From Spiroplasma endosymbiont of Cantharis nigra (GTDB taxonomy: Bacteria; Bacillota_I; Bacilli_A; Mycoplasmatales; Mycoplasmataceae), in the NCBI RefSeq assembly GCF_964019925.1, contig NZ_OZ026470.1:248001-312000 (forward strand): a DNA stretch of 64,000 nt. Direction: 5' to 3'. Position numbers and translations under genes: made by a program. The notes beneath the pieces are model-generated. The model saw only the letters and a program-made list of their open reading frames with translations, searched no databases and was not told the origin of the DNA. Of the stretch, positions 32,577 to 44,002 are shown one piece after another; the first letter of the stretch is position 1; the number at the start of each line of letters is the position of its first letter.

Positions 32577-32787
32577 AATTATTGGAATACTACCTAATAA
32601 AAATATAGATATAAAAAATAGTTTTCTTTACTTTATTTATTATATTAAAAAAAATAAAAGGATTAACTTAAAAAATTTTTCACTTACAAATAAAACAAAA
32701 CATTTTTTATGTTTAGCTTATTATTTGAATTTTATAGACTACATTAGAGAGGATGAAAATGAAGTATGTATTATATCAAAAATATAA
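32557..32787 (+). CDS. Small middle component of the ABC-three-component-like system
   Basis: About 76 residues if it starts at TTG 32557, ten bases after GGAG; in-frame TTG 32539 and GTG 32548 are alternatives. It overlaps the end of the HNH gene and, by 22 bases, the start of the ATPase gene, so the three are translationally linked. It is basic at the N-terminus with a hydrophobic/helical core (KTKHFLCLAYYLNFIDYI) that could be a winged-helix, as in ABC-3C middle components of this size. The assignment rests mostly on position and length. Confidence 0.6.
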   Translation: MKLKKIKIIGILPNKNIDIKNSFLYFIYYIKKNKRINLKNFSLTNKTKHFLCLAYYLNFIDYIREDENEVCIISKI

Positions 32788-34310
32788 AATCAAATTTTTC
32801 TGATTTAACTAATTTTTATTTTTCAAAGAGTTTAACAATAATTGCTTCAGGAAATTTTAATGATGATTCTAATGATGATTCTAATGATTCAGGAAAATCA
32901 ACTTTCTTTAATGTAATTGCATTATTATTAGGACGTGGAGAGAACAATAAAGTTAAAGTACTAACTTTAATAAAAGAAATAAATGAGCAAAAAAATAAAA
33001 TGGATCTAAATGATATTTACTTTCAAATAACTTTTAAAAATGATAGTACTAATATTGAAAGAATCTTTAAATTATACCTATTCTCAGAATTAAATTATAT
33101 TGATGGACAACTTGTTGAGTATAAGAAATATAAGAAAGAAATAAGTAATTTATATAACCTTAAAAATGATATATTGCTAGGTACTTTTTCAATTAGAAAC
33201 TTGGATGAGGATAAATATACTGTTTTTGAAAATTATAAAATAACAAAAAATGAAACAAAAGATTCTATTATTAGGAGTATTTTTGAATATGACAAAGTAT
33301 TATTTGATAGTAGTATCGCATTAGAGATTACAAATTTAGATATTCAGCTGAAAGTATTAGAAAAGAAGATTAAAATTAGTGAATTAAATAAGTTAAATAA
33401 GGAGTTAAAAAGTACTAATGAAAAGTATAATGAAGTTTATAATAATGAAGTTTATATAAATAATTTAGAAATGATTAATGAAATTATTTATCTAAAAAAT
33501 TATAAAAAAAGTCTCAAAAAAAATTTTGATACTAATACATTTGATGCTCTTTTAAAAGAATATGATACTTATTTTCTAAAAAAAAGTAGTTTAAAAAAAA
33601 TGGAAAGTGTAAAAAATTTTTTTAATATTATGAATTTAAATATTGAAAAATTTAAAATGAATAGTACAGAAATTGGGACTAGAGTTTCTGAATTAGAAAA
33701 AAATATTGAAAAAAACAAAATAGAATTAAAGAAAATAGGTTTAGTAAAAGATATTGAAGATAAGGCAATAATTGATACAAAAATTTTTCTAATAAGTAAA
33801 GAACTAGAGAAAATAGAAACTTTAGAAATTAAAAAAAATAATTTAAAGAACTCGCTTAATATTATGGAGAATTTTTCAATTAATTCTCTTATGAAAAAAT
33901 TTATTGATGAGTCATTAAAAAACTGAAAAATATTTTTTAAATATTCAATTAATAGAAATTTGAAAATTAATTTTAATTCTAAAAAAGGACTAATAAACTA
34001 TTCCATTAAAGCAGAAGCCCTAGAAACTAATAATCAGGCTTTTACAGGTAGAGGGAAGAGTCAAATAATTACAATTTTTTTAAAAGCTACTTTACTTGAA
34101 AGTACGGGTTTAAAAGTACCTTTAATAATAGAATCAGATATATTAGATAGCATAGATATTGAATATAAAAGAATATTATTTTCATATCTTAATCAGTTAA
34201 GCATTCAGACAATTATTTTCTATAGAAATCTTGAAAAAGAATTTTTAAACTATAAACTAAATAATAGAATATTAACGAGAGAAAATCCATTCTTGGGCTT
34301 TGCAATATAA
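32766..34310 (+). CDS. DUF2326-like ABC/SMC-type ATPase
   Basis: 514 residues with TGA Trp near residue 387. It begins MYYIKNIKSNFSDL, like DUF2326 proteins, and reaches a P-loop ending NDSGKST near residue 45. A coiled-coil middle of about 250 residues follows, then GRGKSQIITIFLKATLL and LIIESDILDSID, the signature- and Walker-B-like parts of this family, and IQTIIFYRN near the end. DUF2326 ATPases are the sensor/motor of ABC-3C systems. The P-loop is odd: it is lengthened by a 12-bp tandem repeat that encodes DDSN units and displaces the usual first Gly. Confidence 0.72.
32859..32890 (+). repeat. 12-bp tandem repeat inside a P-loop
   Basis: AATGATGATTCT occurs twice in a row (32859-32870 and 32871-32882), then partially (AATGATTC). 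It encodes NDDS units just before DSGKST of the ATPase. Copy-number change would keep the frame but resize the nucleotide-binding loop. Confidence 0.8.
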
Positions 34311-34439
34311 AATAAAAGAGATATACATTGTTAATAAAAAAAATTCTTATAGTAGACAAAAAGATAAAAAAAAAAAAAAAATCTTGTATATAAGACAAAT
34401 ATAATTTTTAAATTATACAAAATCTTTTTATAAAATAAA

Positions 34440-34960
34440 GCAAAGAATAGACAACCTTAAAGAGACTTGCACTTGATTTTAAATCAACTGTAAATAGTCT
34501 CTTTTTTATTATAAATATAATCTTGAAGATTATTTCTTTCTAAAATGAATTCTTTAAACTTAGTTCTAAAATTCCCCAATGAATTAAAATAATTTCTATA
34601 ATCTTTGAAGAAAATATATTTGTTTCATCCTTTTAAATACTCAGTAGCAAAATTGTGTTTAAATCCAACATCAGATATTGACAATGTAAGATTATTTCCT
34701 TCATCAAATAATTTTTAACAGTAAAAGAAGTATTGCAGTTCCTTTATTTGTTTGAATGATTGATTGCTCTACTAAATTAGCTTTGACAATTCTTTGAACT
34801 TGTGATAAACATTGTAAAACCTGTATTATTTTCTGAACTCTGAAAATAAAAATCTATTCTTTGTCTAATATTTATGGAGATACTTGCTTGTTTCTCATAA
34901 ATCATATAAATGTTTAAAAAAAATCTAAGATTTATTAGACTCAATTATGTGATATTATTT
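34440..34960 (-). pseudogene. Transposase remnant (IS3-type)
   Basis: Read on the minus strand this 500-base stretch is a broken copy of the transposase end also seen at 61990-62330. Shared pieces encode a DVGFKHNFATEYLKGWN block and FFKDYxNxFxSxxNFxTKF, in several frames with stops. The plus-strand left end has the AGAATAGACAACCTTAAAGAGACT arm of the palindromic element, then pairing AAAGAGACT...AGTCTCTTT and a T run. It fills the 740-base gap between the ABC-3C-like trio and the helicase operon. Confidence 0.65.
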
Positions 34961-34974
34961 TAAGAGTTAGAGAT

Positions 34975-35015
34975 ATTTATTTATTTTAAATTAACTTACT
35001 TTAAAATAAATAAAT
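34975..35015. promoter_or_regulatory. 16-bp inverted repeat ahead of the helicase operon
   Basis: ATTTATTTATTTTAAA and its exact reverse complement flank a 9-base spacer, 35 bases before the helicase start. It could be an operator or a transcript hairpin. The core TTTAAAATAA also appears in the palindrome at 22847. Confidence 0.5.
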
Positions 35016-35049
35016 TGCTTTAAAAACTTCTAAGGAGAAAATATAATTT

Positions 35050-38000
35050 ATGAATCTGCAATTTAAAATTTCGGAGAAAGAGTCAAATTTTGAAGAACTT
35101 AAACTTGAATTAGGTATTAAAAATTTTAATAAAAATAACATTACTTTATGTAGAGATATGGTTATTTCAAAAATTAAAAAAGTATTAGATTTAAGTTTTG
35201 AAACTGAAGAATTTATACTTACTAAATTTTTTGAATTATTAAATGAAAATAGTTTAATGGAGTTAATGTATTTAAACTTATCAACTTTTGATAATAATAT
35301 TAGTAAAGATAAAGCTAATAACTCAACTCTTAGAAATTTACATGCCTTTGAAAATAAATTAAAAGATTTGAAAGAAAATAATGGCACATTGATAACTGGA
35401 TTGGCCTTTATTTTTAAGTTTGATAAAAAAATTAATAAGAAATTTAATTTACTAAAAAACTCAATTATTATTTATGCAGATTTTTGCTATGAAAAAGAGG
35501 CAGATAATTCAGATACAAAACTTTGATTTGATATAACAAGGGTTGAGTCTATGGAGTTTAGTTATGAATCTGTTGATTCATTAAATATTAAAACAATAAC
35601 TAATTTAATTGATAGTGTAGAATTTCTTGAAAAAAATGAAATAGATATTTTAAAGCTATATGAAAATAAAGAAGACTTTTTTAACTTATTTAGATCCGTT
35701 TCAAGATCTGAAATTCTTACTGGAAAATCTGAAGAAGGTCTAAATTTAAGAGGTTGACATGACTTTATTATTGATTTTAAAAGATATTTAAGAGACAAAA
35801 AAAAGGTGTCTTCCCAAGCAAAACTTTTTTCACTTAAAGATTTTTCTTTAGAAGAAAACACAAATGCAAAAGAGAATTTGATATTAATGATTGATAGTAA
35901 GACAAAAATTTCAGAGGGAAAGTATAAAATTATCTCAAGTGAAAGAGATGATATAAAAACAACTACTTCAATAAAATCTTTATCAGGCTTTGATATAAAT
36001 GAATATATTAATCAACAAATTACTATTTTTAATGAAAAAATTACTCTAAATCTAGAGAAAATAAAATTAGATGAAACAAAAATTAACAAATTATTAGATG
36101 AAAAACGAGAATACACAATAACTTTAAGAGAATATGAAAAAAACTTAGATGGTGAACAAAGCAATAATAAAAGAGCCGTTGAAGAGGAACAAAAATTAAA
36201 AAAAGAAATATTAAATGTGGAAAAAAATATAGATATTTTTGAAAAAAGTAATAAAAAAAATAAAAAAATAAAAAAAGATAAAACATCTGATAATTTAAAA
36301 AATAATCAAGTTATTAAGGAATTGAAACAAGATTTACAGATTTTTAAAGAAAATTTAAAAAATATAAGTTTGTATTTAAAAAAAACAGTAGACCAATTAA
36401 AACTACATAATGAAGAAATAAATAAAAATAAAAATAAAATAGGTTTATTAGACGATAAATTAAATAAATTAAATGGTTCAAAGGAAGAATTAAACGAAGA
36501 TATTTTAAGTTTTGAAAAAGAAATTAGTGACTATAATAATTTAAAAAGTAATATTGAATTATCAACTGCTAGTTTTAAAAAAGTATCTTTAAAAACTGAC
36601 CCAAGAGATGACGAAGAAAAAATAATAAATTTTAATGAAATTGAATTATCATCTTTATTAAAAAATGATTATAAGGGAAAACAAATTTGATATTTATCAG
36701 ATTTTGATCAGGGTTTGTTAACTAAAATAAATAGGTATCATTCAGCAATTGTAATGCTGGAGAAAGGTATATACAGAAATCCGTATCTTGCAACTTCATT
36801 AGAATATCCTGAATTGATTAGAGTAAATAAATTCCCAGTTATTGATTTAGATAATATAAATTTAAACTTAAATTCTAAACAATATGAAGCATTGGAAATG
36901 GCTTTAACTTCGAACTCTTTAAGTTATTTACAAGGTCCACCAGGAACTGGAAAAACTCAAACAATTGCTGCAATAACTTATCTTAGTTGTAAAAAAAATG
37001 AAAACACTTTAATTACTTCATTTTCTCATGAAGCAATAAATAATGCCTTTGATAGACTTAAAGACTTTTTTAAAATCGATCCCAATATTATTTTTTACAA
37101 AAATACTTATATTAGAGATAAAGAAGAAGAATTGAGTAGTGAAGGATATGACTACAAGCATATGTATCAAAATTTTTTATACTCAATTGATAACTTTATA
37201 CTAAAAGATTTTGATAATCAAGATAATGATGAATTTGATTCATTTTCTGAACAATATAATTTTTCTAAGGGAGAAATAAATTTTGTTCCTACTTTTTTAA
37301 TGCAAATGATAAAAAATCAAGAATATGACAAATATAATTTAAAAAATTATAAGTGAATTTATTCAGAATCAATGGCAAAAAACTTAGAAGAAGAAATAAA
37401 AGAAGCTATTACATATGGTGGTTCAAAAGAAGAAGTTTTAGATAGTAAAACTATAATTCTAGAAAGAAAATATGAAAAAGAAATAAAAAATTACATTACT
37501 CTGGATAAACAAATATCTAAGTTTATTGAAAAGTATGGTAATTTTAAATCAGATGAAATTGTTTCAATTGATAAAATCATTGAAACGATAATAAAAAAAG
37601 TAAATATTAATTCTGAAAAAACTTATATAAACAAGATAAGAAATCTAAATAAAAATTTGAAAAATAGAGTTAATAATAGCACTCTTAATAAAAATGAAGT
37701 TGAAACTTTTGCATTAACAGCATTAAATAAAGAATTAATAAATGTTATAGGTATCACTACAACAGGTAAGCAAAGCATAACCTATTTAAATGAAACAAGA
37801 GATTTGTTTATTGAATATCCAGTTAACTTTGAAATAATTGATGAAGTATCTAAATCAACTACAATTGAAATTTTGAATACTGCTTTATTAGCTGATAAAA
37901 TTATGTTGGCAGGTGACTATAGACAATTACCTCCTAATTTATCTGATATAGATGAGAGTACTTTGAAAAAATATTTTCAATGAAAAACAAAAAAAGATGC

Positions 38001-38934
38001 AGATGACAAGACAAATGAAAGTGAATTTAAAATATTTAGAACTAAAATAGAAAAGTTATTTTTATTTCCCTTGTTTAAAAATCATGCGCAAAAGTTAAAA
38101 GGTATTGGAGATAAAGCTGCATATAAGTTCTTAAATATTCAACATAGATTTAATGAAGAAATTATGGATATAGTTAATTTTGTCTATGATGAAGAAGAAA
38201 AATTACAATTACCAAGTACTAAAAGAAATGAAATAATAGTTAAATTAAATTATGATAAAACATATAGTAATGCTGTAAATATTTTAGATACGTCTTACAT
38301 AAGCGAAAAGTTTGTCAAATATGTTAAAGAAAATTCAAAATACAGTCAAACATTAAATATTTTTCAAGGTCAGGTTTCTTTTGATCAGAAAATTTCTTTA
38401 TTTAATAACAGATCACTTGGATCAGCATTTAATGAGTACAATGCTTATTGCATTGTTGAACTAATAAAAAAAATAAAAGAAGACGTGTTAATTAATCCCA
38501 ATCAAATTGGAATTATTGCTGTAACTAAATCACAAAAAATTATTATTAGAGATATGTTAAGAGAGAGCATTAAGGATAATAATTATTTAAGTCAGATTAA
38601 AATAGATACGGTAGACAATTTTCAAGGAAGAGAAAAAGACATAATAATAGTTGATCTTGTAAGAGGTAAGCAACTGCTTACTGTAGATAGAATAATTAGA
38701 GATTTTAAATCAAGAAATATTGATTTTTATAAGTCAATTGAAAGATTAAATGTAGCCGTTTCAAGAGCAAGACACAAATTAATAATAGTTGGAGCTGTCG
38801 AAGATTATTTTAGAAGTGAAGTAAAACCACTAATTGATAATGAAAAAGGTGAACAAACACCTTTAAATATATTTGATTTGTGATTTGAAAAAGTAGAAGA
38901 TAATGAGGGTGTAATTAGAACATGAAAAATATAA
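35050..38934 (+). CDS. UPF1-like superfamily 1 helicase with coiled-coil insert
   Basis: 1294 residues, start after AAGGAGAAA. The N-terminal ~330 residues are unrecognised and followed by a charged coiled coil to ~530. The helicase core then has QGPPGTGKTQT (motif I, ~631), EIIDEVSKST (II, ~929), AGDYRQLPP (III, ~954), FQGREKDIIIV (V) and RLNVAVSRARHKLIIVG (VI, ~1232). These place it in the UPF1/DNA2-like SF1B group, which moves 5' to 3' on DNA or RNA. A further helical insert lies between motifs I and II. The last 13 bases overlap the next gene. Solitary helicases of this build occur in several defence systems, but this gene set matches none I can name. Confidence 0.85.
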
Positions 38935-40316
38935 TAAAAGTAAATATAAATATCCCTTATTTTTTACAAGAAATTGAAGTTAATGTTGCTTCATTAAAAC
39001 AATTAAATGATTTTAACTCAAGATTTTGCTTACTTTTGGCTTATAAAAACGAGTTAGAGGATTTACCTCCAATTATAGAATTGCAAGATTTTTTTAAGAA
39101 ATATTTTAATTTAGATTCAAAAATGCATATATTTATTGAAGACTCTTTTAAAGAGATATTTAAATCAAAAACAATAACTTTTAAATTTAATAATTATGAA
39201 GATATTAAAAATATTTGAGAGATAAATTTTAATGAATTAGTTTTAAATAAAAAGATAAAAGAAAAAATAAAAAATGAAGAGTATTTTTCCTTAACAGAAA
39301 ATCTACAAAAAAGAAAAAAAATATTTTTAAGTGAAATATTAAATAATAAAAGTCCAAAAGAGGTTGAATCAAAAATTGGTTATGAGAAAATTGAAAATAA
39401 TAATGAAACTTTAGACTCTCAAGTTAATAGATATTTAGATCAAAATTATTATGAGACACTAGGTGAGGCCAATGTTAAAATAGATCATTTATCACAAGAG
39501 ATTCAATCAATAGAATTATTAGATAGTTATTTAACTTATATAGATAAGGAACATGAATTCATTGTTGATGAATCCAAAAATTTATTAGCTAAAAATAGAA
39601 GAACTGAAAAATTAATTGAGCATATTAAAATTGGATTAATTGAAAAAGAAGACTTAAAAGAAACCATTAAGAAAAAATATAATTTAACTTTAAAGGAAAA
39701 TAACTTTAAAGAGAAACTAAACTCAGAAGTAATTTATCCAGAATATGATAACTATGAAATTTACTTAGAAAATATTTTAGAAGAAAATATTGGTATTGAA
39801 AGTGATCTTTGCCTTTATGAAAATAATATCTACTTAGTTAATCCTTATAAAGATAAATTGTTTATTCCAGATTTAAAAGAAGAAATTGAATTAACTAGTT
39901 TCTTTATTCAAAAATTTGAAACTAAGTACTTTAAATTCATTGATTTGCAATTAGTTAAAAATGAAAAACTTATTAAAATATTATTAGAGTGATTTGAAAG
40001 TAAAGAAGACTATACTAATTTAGAAATTAATTTTATTAAAAATAATATTAATTTAATTTCTATTAGTGAAGTGTGAACTGAAAAGCTTATCAAATACATT
40101 TTAGAAGATGATGAAATAAAAGAAATGGTTCATACTAATTCAATAGAATTAAACGAAAATGTAATTGAATTAATTACAAAGAATACTGACATTTCATATG
40201 AAGAGTTGTATCTAATTAAAAAATGAGAATATAAAAATAAGCAAATTTTTAGTAATTGAAATAAGGAAATAAATTTCTGAAAATTAATAAAAATGAAAGA
40301 ACAATTTGATGTATAA
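38922..40316 (+). CDS. Unrecognised large protein of the helicase operon, N-terminal part
   Basis: 464 codons from an ATG overlapping the helicase end to an in-frame TAA at 40314. Reading continues in the same frame for another 134 codons after that TAA, to 40721, in similar style, so the original gene was probably about 600 codons. It is rich in Glu/Lys/Asn/Ile and mostly helical, with Trp encoded by TGA (e.g. KLIKILLEWFESKEDYTN), and no known domain was found. Overlap with the helicase and 3' neighbours points to a structural or adaptor subunit. The TAA may be a nonsense mutation or a sequencing error. Confidence 0.6.
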
Positions 40317-40721
40317 CCAAAAGAAAATTTTACACTAGATGGTTTAAATCTTTTAAAAAATGAAGTAGAAAATATTGAAATATCACCAATTAAAGATATA
40401 AGAATTGATAATTTTTATAAAGAATTAAATAAACAAATTGAAGCGAATAAAATGCCCATTGAAGATAAATTTACAGTTAGAATTGTTAATTTGAGAAAAA
40501 AATTTGAAGATAAAATAGGTGTTACAAAGAAAAAAAGTTTCTCTAAACAGTTGAGTTCTAATTATGAAGAAGATGATACATATTCATTTTATAAGAATAG
40601 TTACAAATTTTTATCAGAGCATGTGCATGGAAGAAAAGAACTTCAAAATGAAGAAAACTTAAAAGAATTAGACCATATTGAAAGAACTATAGACTTAGTT
40701 AATTTAAAAAAGAAAGTATAG
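40317..40721 (+). pseudogene. C-terminal part of the split helicase-operon protein
   Basis: Same frame as the previous gene, open from just after the TAA to TAG. If translated separately, the first ATG is at 40452 (90 residues, starting MPIEDKFTV), but it has no ribosome-binding site. It ends with a Lys-rich stretch including FLSEHVHGRKELQN. It is more likely the tail of one ~600-residue protein interrupted by a stop than an independent gene. Confidence 0.55.
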
Positions 40722-40731
40722 GAGAAAATTT

Positions 40732-41757
40732 ATGAGTCATAATGCATCAATAACATTTGATATATGTAATAAAGATGAACTATTAGCATTATCACAAGTT
40801 AAAAAAGAAATTGCAGATTTAGAAAAGTTTGCACAGAAAAATAATTTTACAGATATTTTTAGTAAAGAAATTGAAAATATCTATACTCAATTAAATGAAT
40901 CAAATCTACGAATTGAAAAAATTGGTGGTTCTCATACAATTAGCAGTGAATTTTATATAATAAATCAAGAAAAAAATAAACAAATTGAAGCTTATTATTT
41001 AGAATTAGACAATATTATAAAAAAAGTTCAAAATATTAAATATACTTTAAACTTAGAAAATGAATTAGTTAATTTTATTAATCTGGAAAAAAATAAAATA
41101 GCGGAATTAATTAGTCAAAATGGATTTATAGCAAATCAAGCTATTAAAAATTTATTTGCCAATAATTCTGAAATAACTTACAATACAGTCAATAAAGAAA
41201 TAGAGAAAATTAGATTTAGAGAGTTTGATCAAGCAAATGCAAAGTTGTATAAAGAAAGCTTAAAGAAAGAACTAAATAATCTAGGTATTGAAAAAGAATT
41301 TAAAATTAAGTTATACTCTGATTTGGAAAAAATTCAAACTAATATTGAAATTATGGATTTCTCTGCATTAATAAAATCAATAGAATCAAACTTTTTCAAA
41401 ACGACTCTCCTTGTAAAAGATGTAGAAGAGGAATTAAAGAAAATTGGTTTTAAAACTTTGATTAAGAAATATACAGTTCTTAAAAGTTCAAATGATGATG
41501 TAGCTGATCAGTTTGTAATTTCTTTAAAAACCATTAATAATAAAAATAATAACATAGTAATTAATTTTGGTTTAAATGGAACAATGGATTATAAAATGGG
41601 TAACTATGTTGATCACTTATGTGATGCAGATGCAGAAAAGTTTATTACTGGATTACAAAACAAACAGAGATTTATTGCAACTCAAAAAATTACAAGAACT
41701 TCTACTACATCAAGACCAATTCAAAGAGCTAAAAAAATGAAAGTAAGAGAAAAATAA
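40732..41757 (+). CDS. Unrecognised coiled-coil protein of the helicase operon
   Basis: 341 residues, start after GGAGAAAA, 10 bases behind the previous stop. Residues ~15-235 are helical and charged; ~240-310 look like a small alpha/beta domain (VVINFGLNGTMDYKMGN style). The last 20 residues are strongly basic (TSRPIQRAKKMKVREK), which would suit nucleic-acid contact. No family recognised. One base separates its stop from the next start, so it is tightly coupled to the Clp-like protein and may be its adaptor or substrate-recognition partner. Confidence 0.6.
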   Translation: MSHNASITFDICNKDELLALSQVKKEIADLEKFAQKNNFTDIFSKEIENIYTQLNESNLRIEKIGGSHTISSEFYIINQEKNKQIEAYYLELDNIIKKVQNIKYTLNLENELVNFINLEKNKIAELISQNGFIANQAIKNLFANNSEITYNTVNKEIEKIRFREFDQANAKLYKESLKKELNNLGIEKEFKIKLYSDLEKIQTNIEIMDFSALIKSIESNFFKTTLLVKDVEEELKKIGFKTLIKKYTVLKSSNDDVADQFVISLKTINNKNNNIVINFGLNGTMDYKMGNYVDHLCDADAEKFITGLQNKQRFIATQKITRTSTTSRPIQRAKKMKVREK

Positions 41758-41758
41758 A

Positions 41759-43561
41759 ATGAAAAAATCAATTGAGCAATTAAAAGTTAAAATACAACAA
41801 AAAAATTTACTTTTAATTGGAGGAAATGTATATGATACTTTTTTGGAAAATGATCAAGATTCTAAAAAACAGTTTTGTAATTTAGATAATAAAATTATTC
41901 AAATTGCAAAAGAGATTGGTTATAAGGATGTTATTAAATTTTCACCATCAAAAGGAAAAATGTTTCTTTTGGGAGAACAAGAAATATTAGAAGAAGATAA
42001 TGAATTTGATGAATTTGAAAGTCATAGTATTAAACAAGTATTAGAAGAATTTATTAATGATTTAAAAAATGAAATTCAAGATAAAGATTTAAATAGAAAA
42101 ATTTATATTATAGATTTTTCTGATACCTTATTAAATCAAGAAAGTATCAAAGATTTAGTAGAACAAGCAGCTATTTTATTATCAACTATATTAGAAGATG
42201 ATGTAAAAAATCAATATGATATTATTAACATAAATAAATTAAGTAAAGTAATTTTTATTAGCAGAGATACAGGAAATATTGCAAGTGATTTTAGTACAAA
42301 AAATATAGAATTTGCTTCTGTTAATATTAATAAACCTAATAAAAATGAAAGAGCAGAAATATTTAATAAATTTTATCGTTCATTTAACGTAATTGATAGA
42401 GAAAAACTTAATACAGATTCAAAAGAACATAATGAAGCTGTTGGATTAACAGAAGGCTTTGCTGTAAAAGAAATTATGCAACTGGCAAGAATACAAACAG
42501 AAGATGATAATTATACTTTTAAAGAATTATTCTCATTAGCTCAATTTAATAAAAGAGATTCAGAATGAGAAAAGATGGACTTGAAACAATTAAATACTTC
42601 TGATGATATTTTAAATAAAGTAGTAAAAGGTCAAGAATTTGCAATTGCTAATGTTAAACAAACTCTAATAAATGCTAGCTTAGGACTTAATGGTATTATG
42701 CATTCTGAAAAACTTATTAAACCTAAGGGTATTTTATTTTTCTCAGGGCCAACTGGAACTGGTAAGACAGAATTAGCAAAACAAATAGCAAAACTTGTTT
42801 TTGGAGATGAAAATAAGTTAATTAGATTTGATATGAGTGAATATAATCATGAAGAATCTGATCAAAGACTTATAGGAGCCCCTCCAGGTTATATAGGTTA
42901 TGATTCAGGGGGAGAATTAACTAATGCTGTAAAGGAAAATCCTTTCTCTGTCTTATTATTTGATGAAGTTGAAAAAGCTCATGGAAGAATTTTGGATAAA
43001 TTTTTACAAATTCTTGAAGATGGTAGACTTACATCCTCTAAAAATGAACTAATTGATTTTTCTGAAACTTTTATAATTTTTACTTCAAATATAGGAGTAA
43101 TTGGCAATAACTCAAAAGCAAATCAAGACGAAATCAGAAAAAACTTTATTAAAGCTGTTGAAGACCACTTTATAAATGTTTTAAAAAGACCAGAATTATT
43201 AAATAGAATTGGAAAGAAAAATATAATTCCTTTCAATTACATTACAAGTAGAAAAATTTTTAAAGAGATAATTGAAAGTAAATTAATAAAATTAATAAGT
43301 GCTTTAAATAAAAAGCATAATGTAAAAATTTCATATAGTGAAGATGAATTAGAAAATCTTGTAGATCTTATTATGCAAGAAAAGGCAATTGAAGAAATGG
43401 GTGGAAGAGGAATTATTAACTCTTTATCTGAAAAAGTTATTAACTCATTGGCCTTATTTATTTTTGAAATGAAACTAAATAATAAATTAAGTGAGAAAGA
43501 TATTACTCACGTAAAGATGAAAGTAATAGTAAATAAGGAAAAAGTTGTATTTGAGTTATAA
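41759..43561 (+). CDS. Clp/Hsp100-like AAA+ ATPase with a degenerate first module
   Basis: 600 residues through one TGA Trp. The C-terminal module is a full ClpA/ClpB-D2-type AAA+: GPTGTGKTELAKQIA (Walker A, ~330), RFDMSEYNHEES, GAPPGYIGYDSGGEL (pore loop), VLLFDEVEKAH (Walker B, ~400), IIFTSNIG (sensor 1), RPELLNRIG (Arg finger) and GGRGI (sensor 2). The first ~270 residues keep an AAA-like shape (IYIIDFSDTLL, KVIFISRD) but have no Walker A. They lack the Clp N-domain, so it is not a housekeeping ClpB. It probably remodels or unfolds a partner of the helicase complex. Confidence 0.8.
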
Positions 43562-43705
43562 ATATTAAGAAGATTTAGTATAAATATTTTTTTATTACAA
43601 TAATTAATTTTCTTAAAAAAGTGTAGTGTAACCTTTTTTCAGACACATTTTAAAAATACTTTATATATTGATATAAAGTATTTGTGAACGAAGAGAGGTT
43701 TTAAT

Positions 43706-44002
43706 TTGACTAAGTATTCAATAAATCAAAAAATTGAATTAGTATTAAATTTTTATAAATCCAATTTGTTATTAGCACAGTATTCAAAAGCAGTAGTAAT
43801 TGATAAATCAAGATTGAAAAACTGAATAAAAATTTATGACGAAAATGGAAGAAGTGGATTTAAAAAGTCCTTTAAAGCCAATAATGAGAAGATTATAAAT
43901 TTAAAAAAAGACCTTAAAAAATCAAAAAGAGAGAATGAAGATTTAAAATTAAGAGATGAAATGTTTAAAGAATTAAGAGAAATGATTGATAGAAAGAAGT
44001 AA
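43706..44002 (+). CDS. IS3-type OrfA
   Basis: 98 residues from TTG after AGAGAGG. N-terminal helix-turn-helix (KYSINQKIELVLNFYKSN then LLLAQYSKAVVIDKSRLKNW), then a charged leucine-zipper-like region (KRENEDLKLRDEMFKELREM). This is the DNA-binding first product of IS3 elements. OrfB lies in the -1 frame from its end, as usual where frameshifting makes the fused transposase. Confidence 0.75.

Noticed and set aside
34311-35049. Structured RNA gene in the gap before the helicase
   Set aside because: The stretch matches a transposase remnant on the minus strand; the hairpins are IS-end structures.
41759-43561. Housekeeping ClpB chaperone
   Set aside because: No N-domain, no Walker A in the first module, no middle domain of ClpB type, and it is embedded in a helicase operon.
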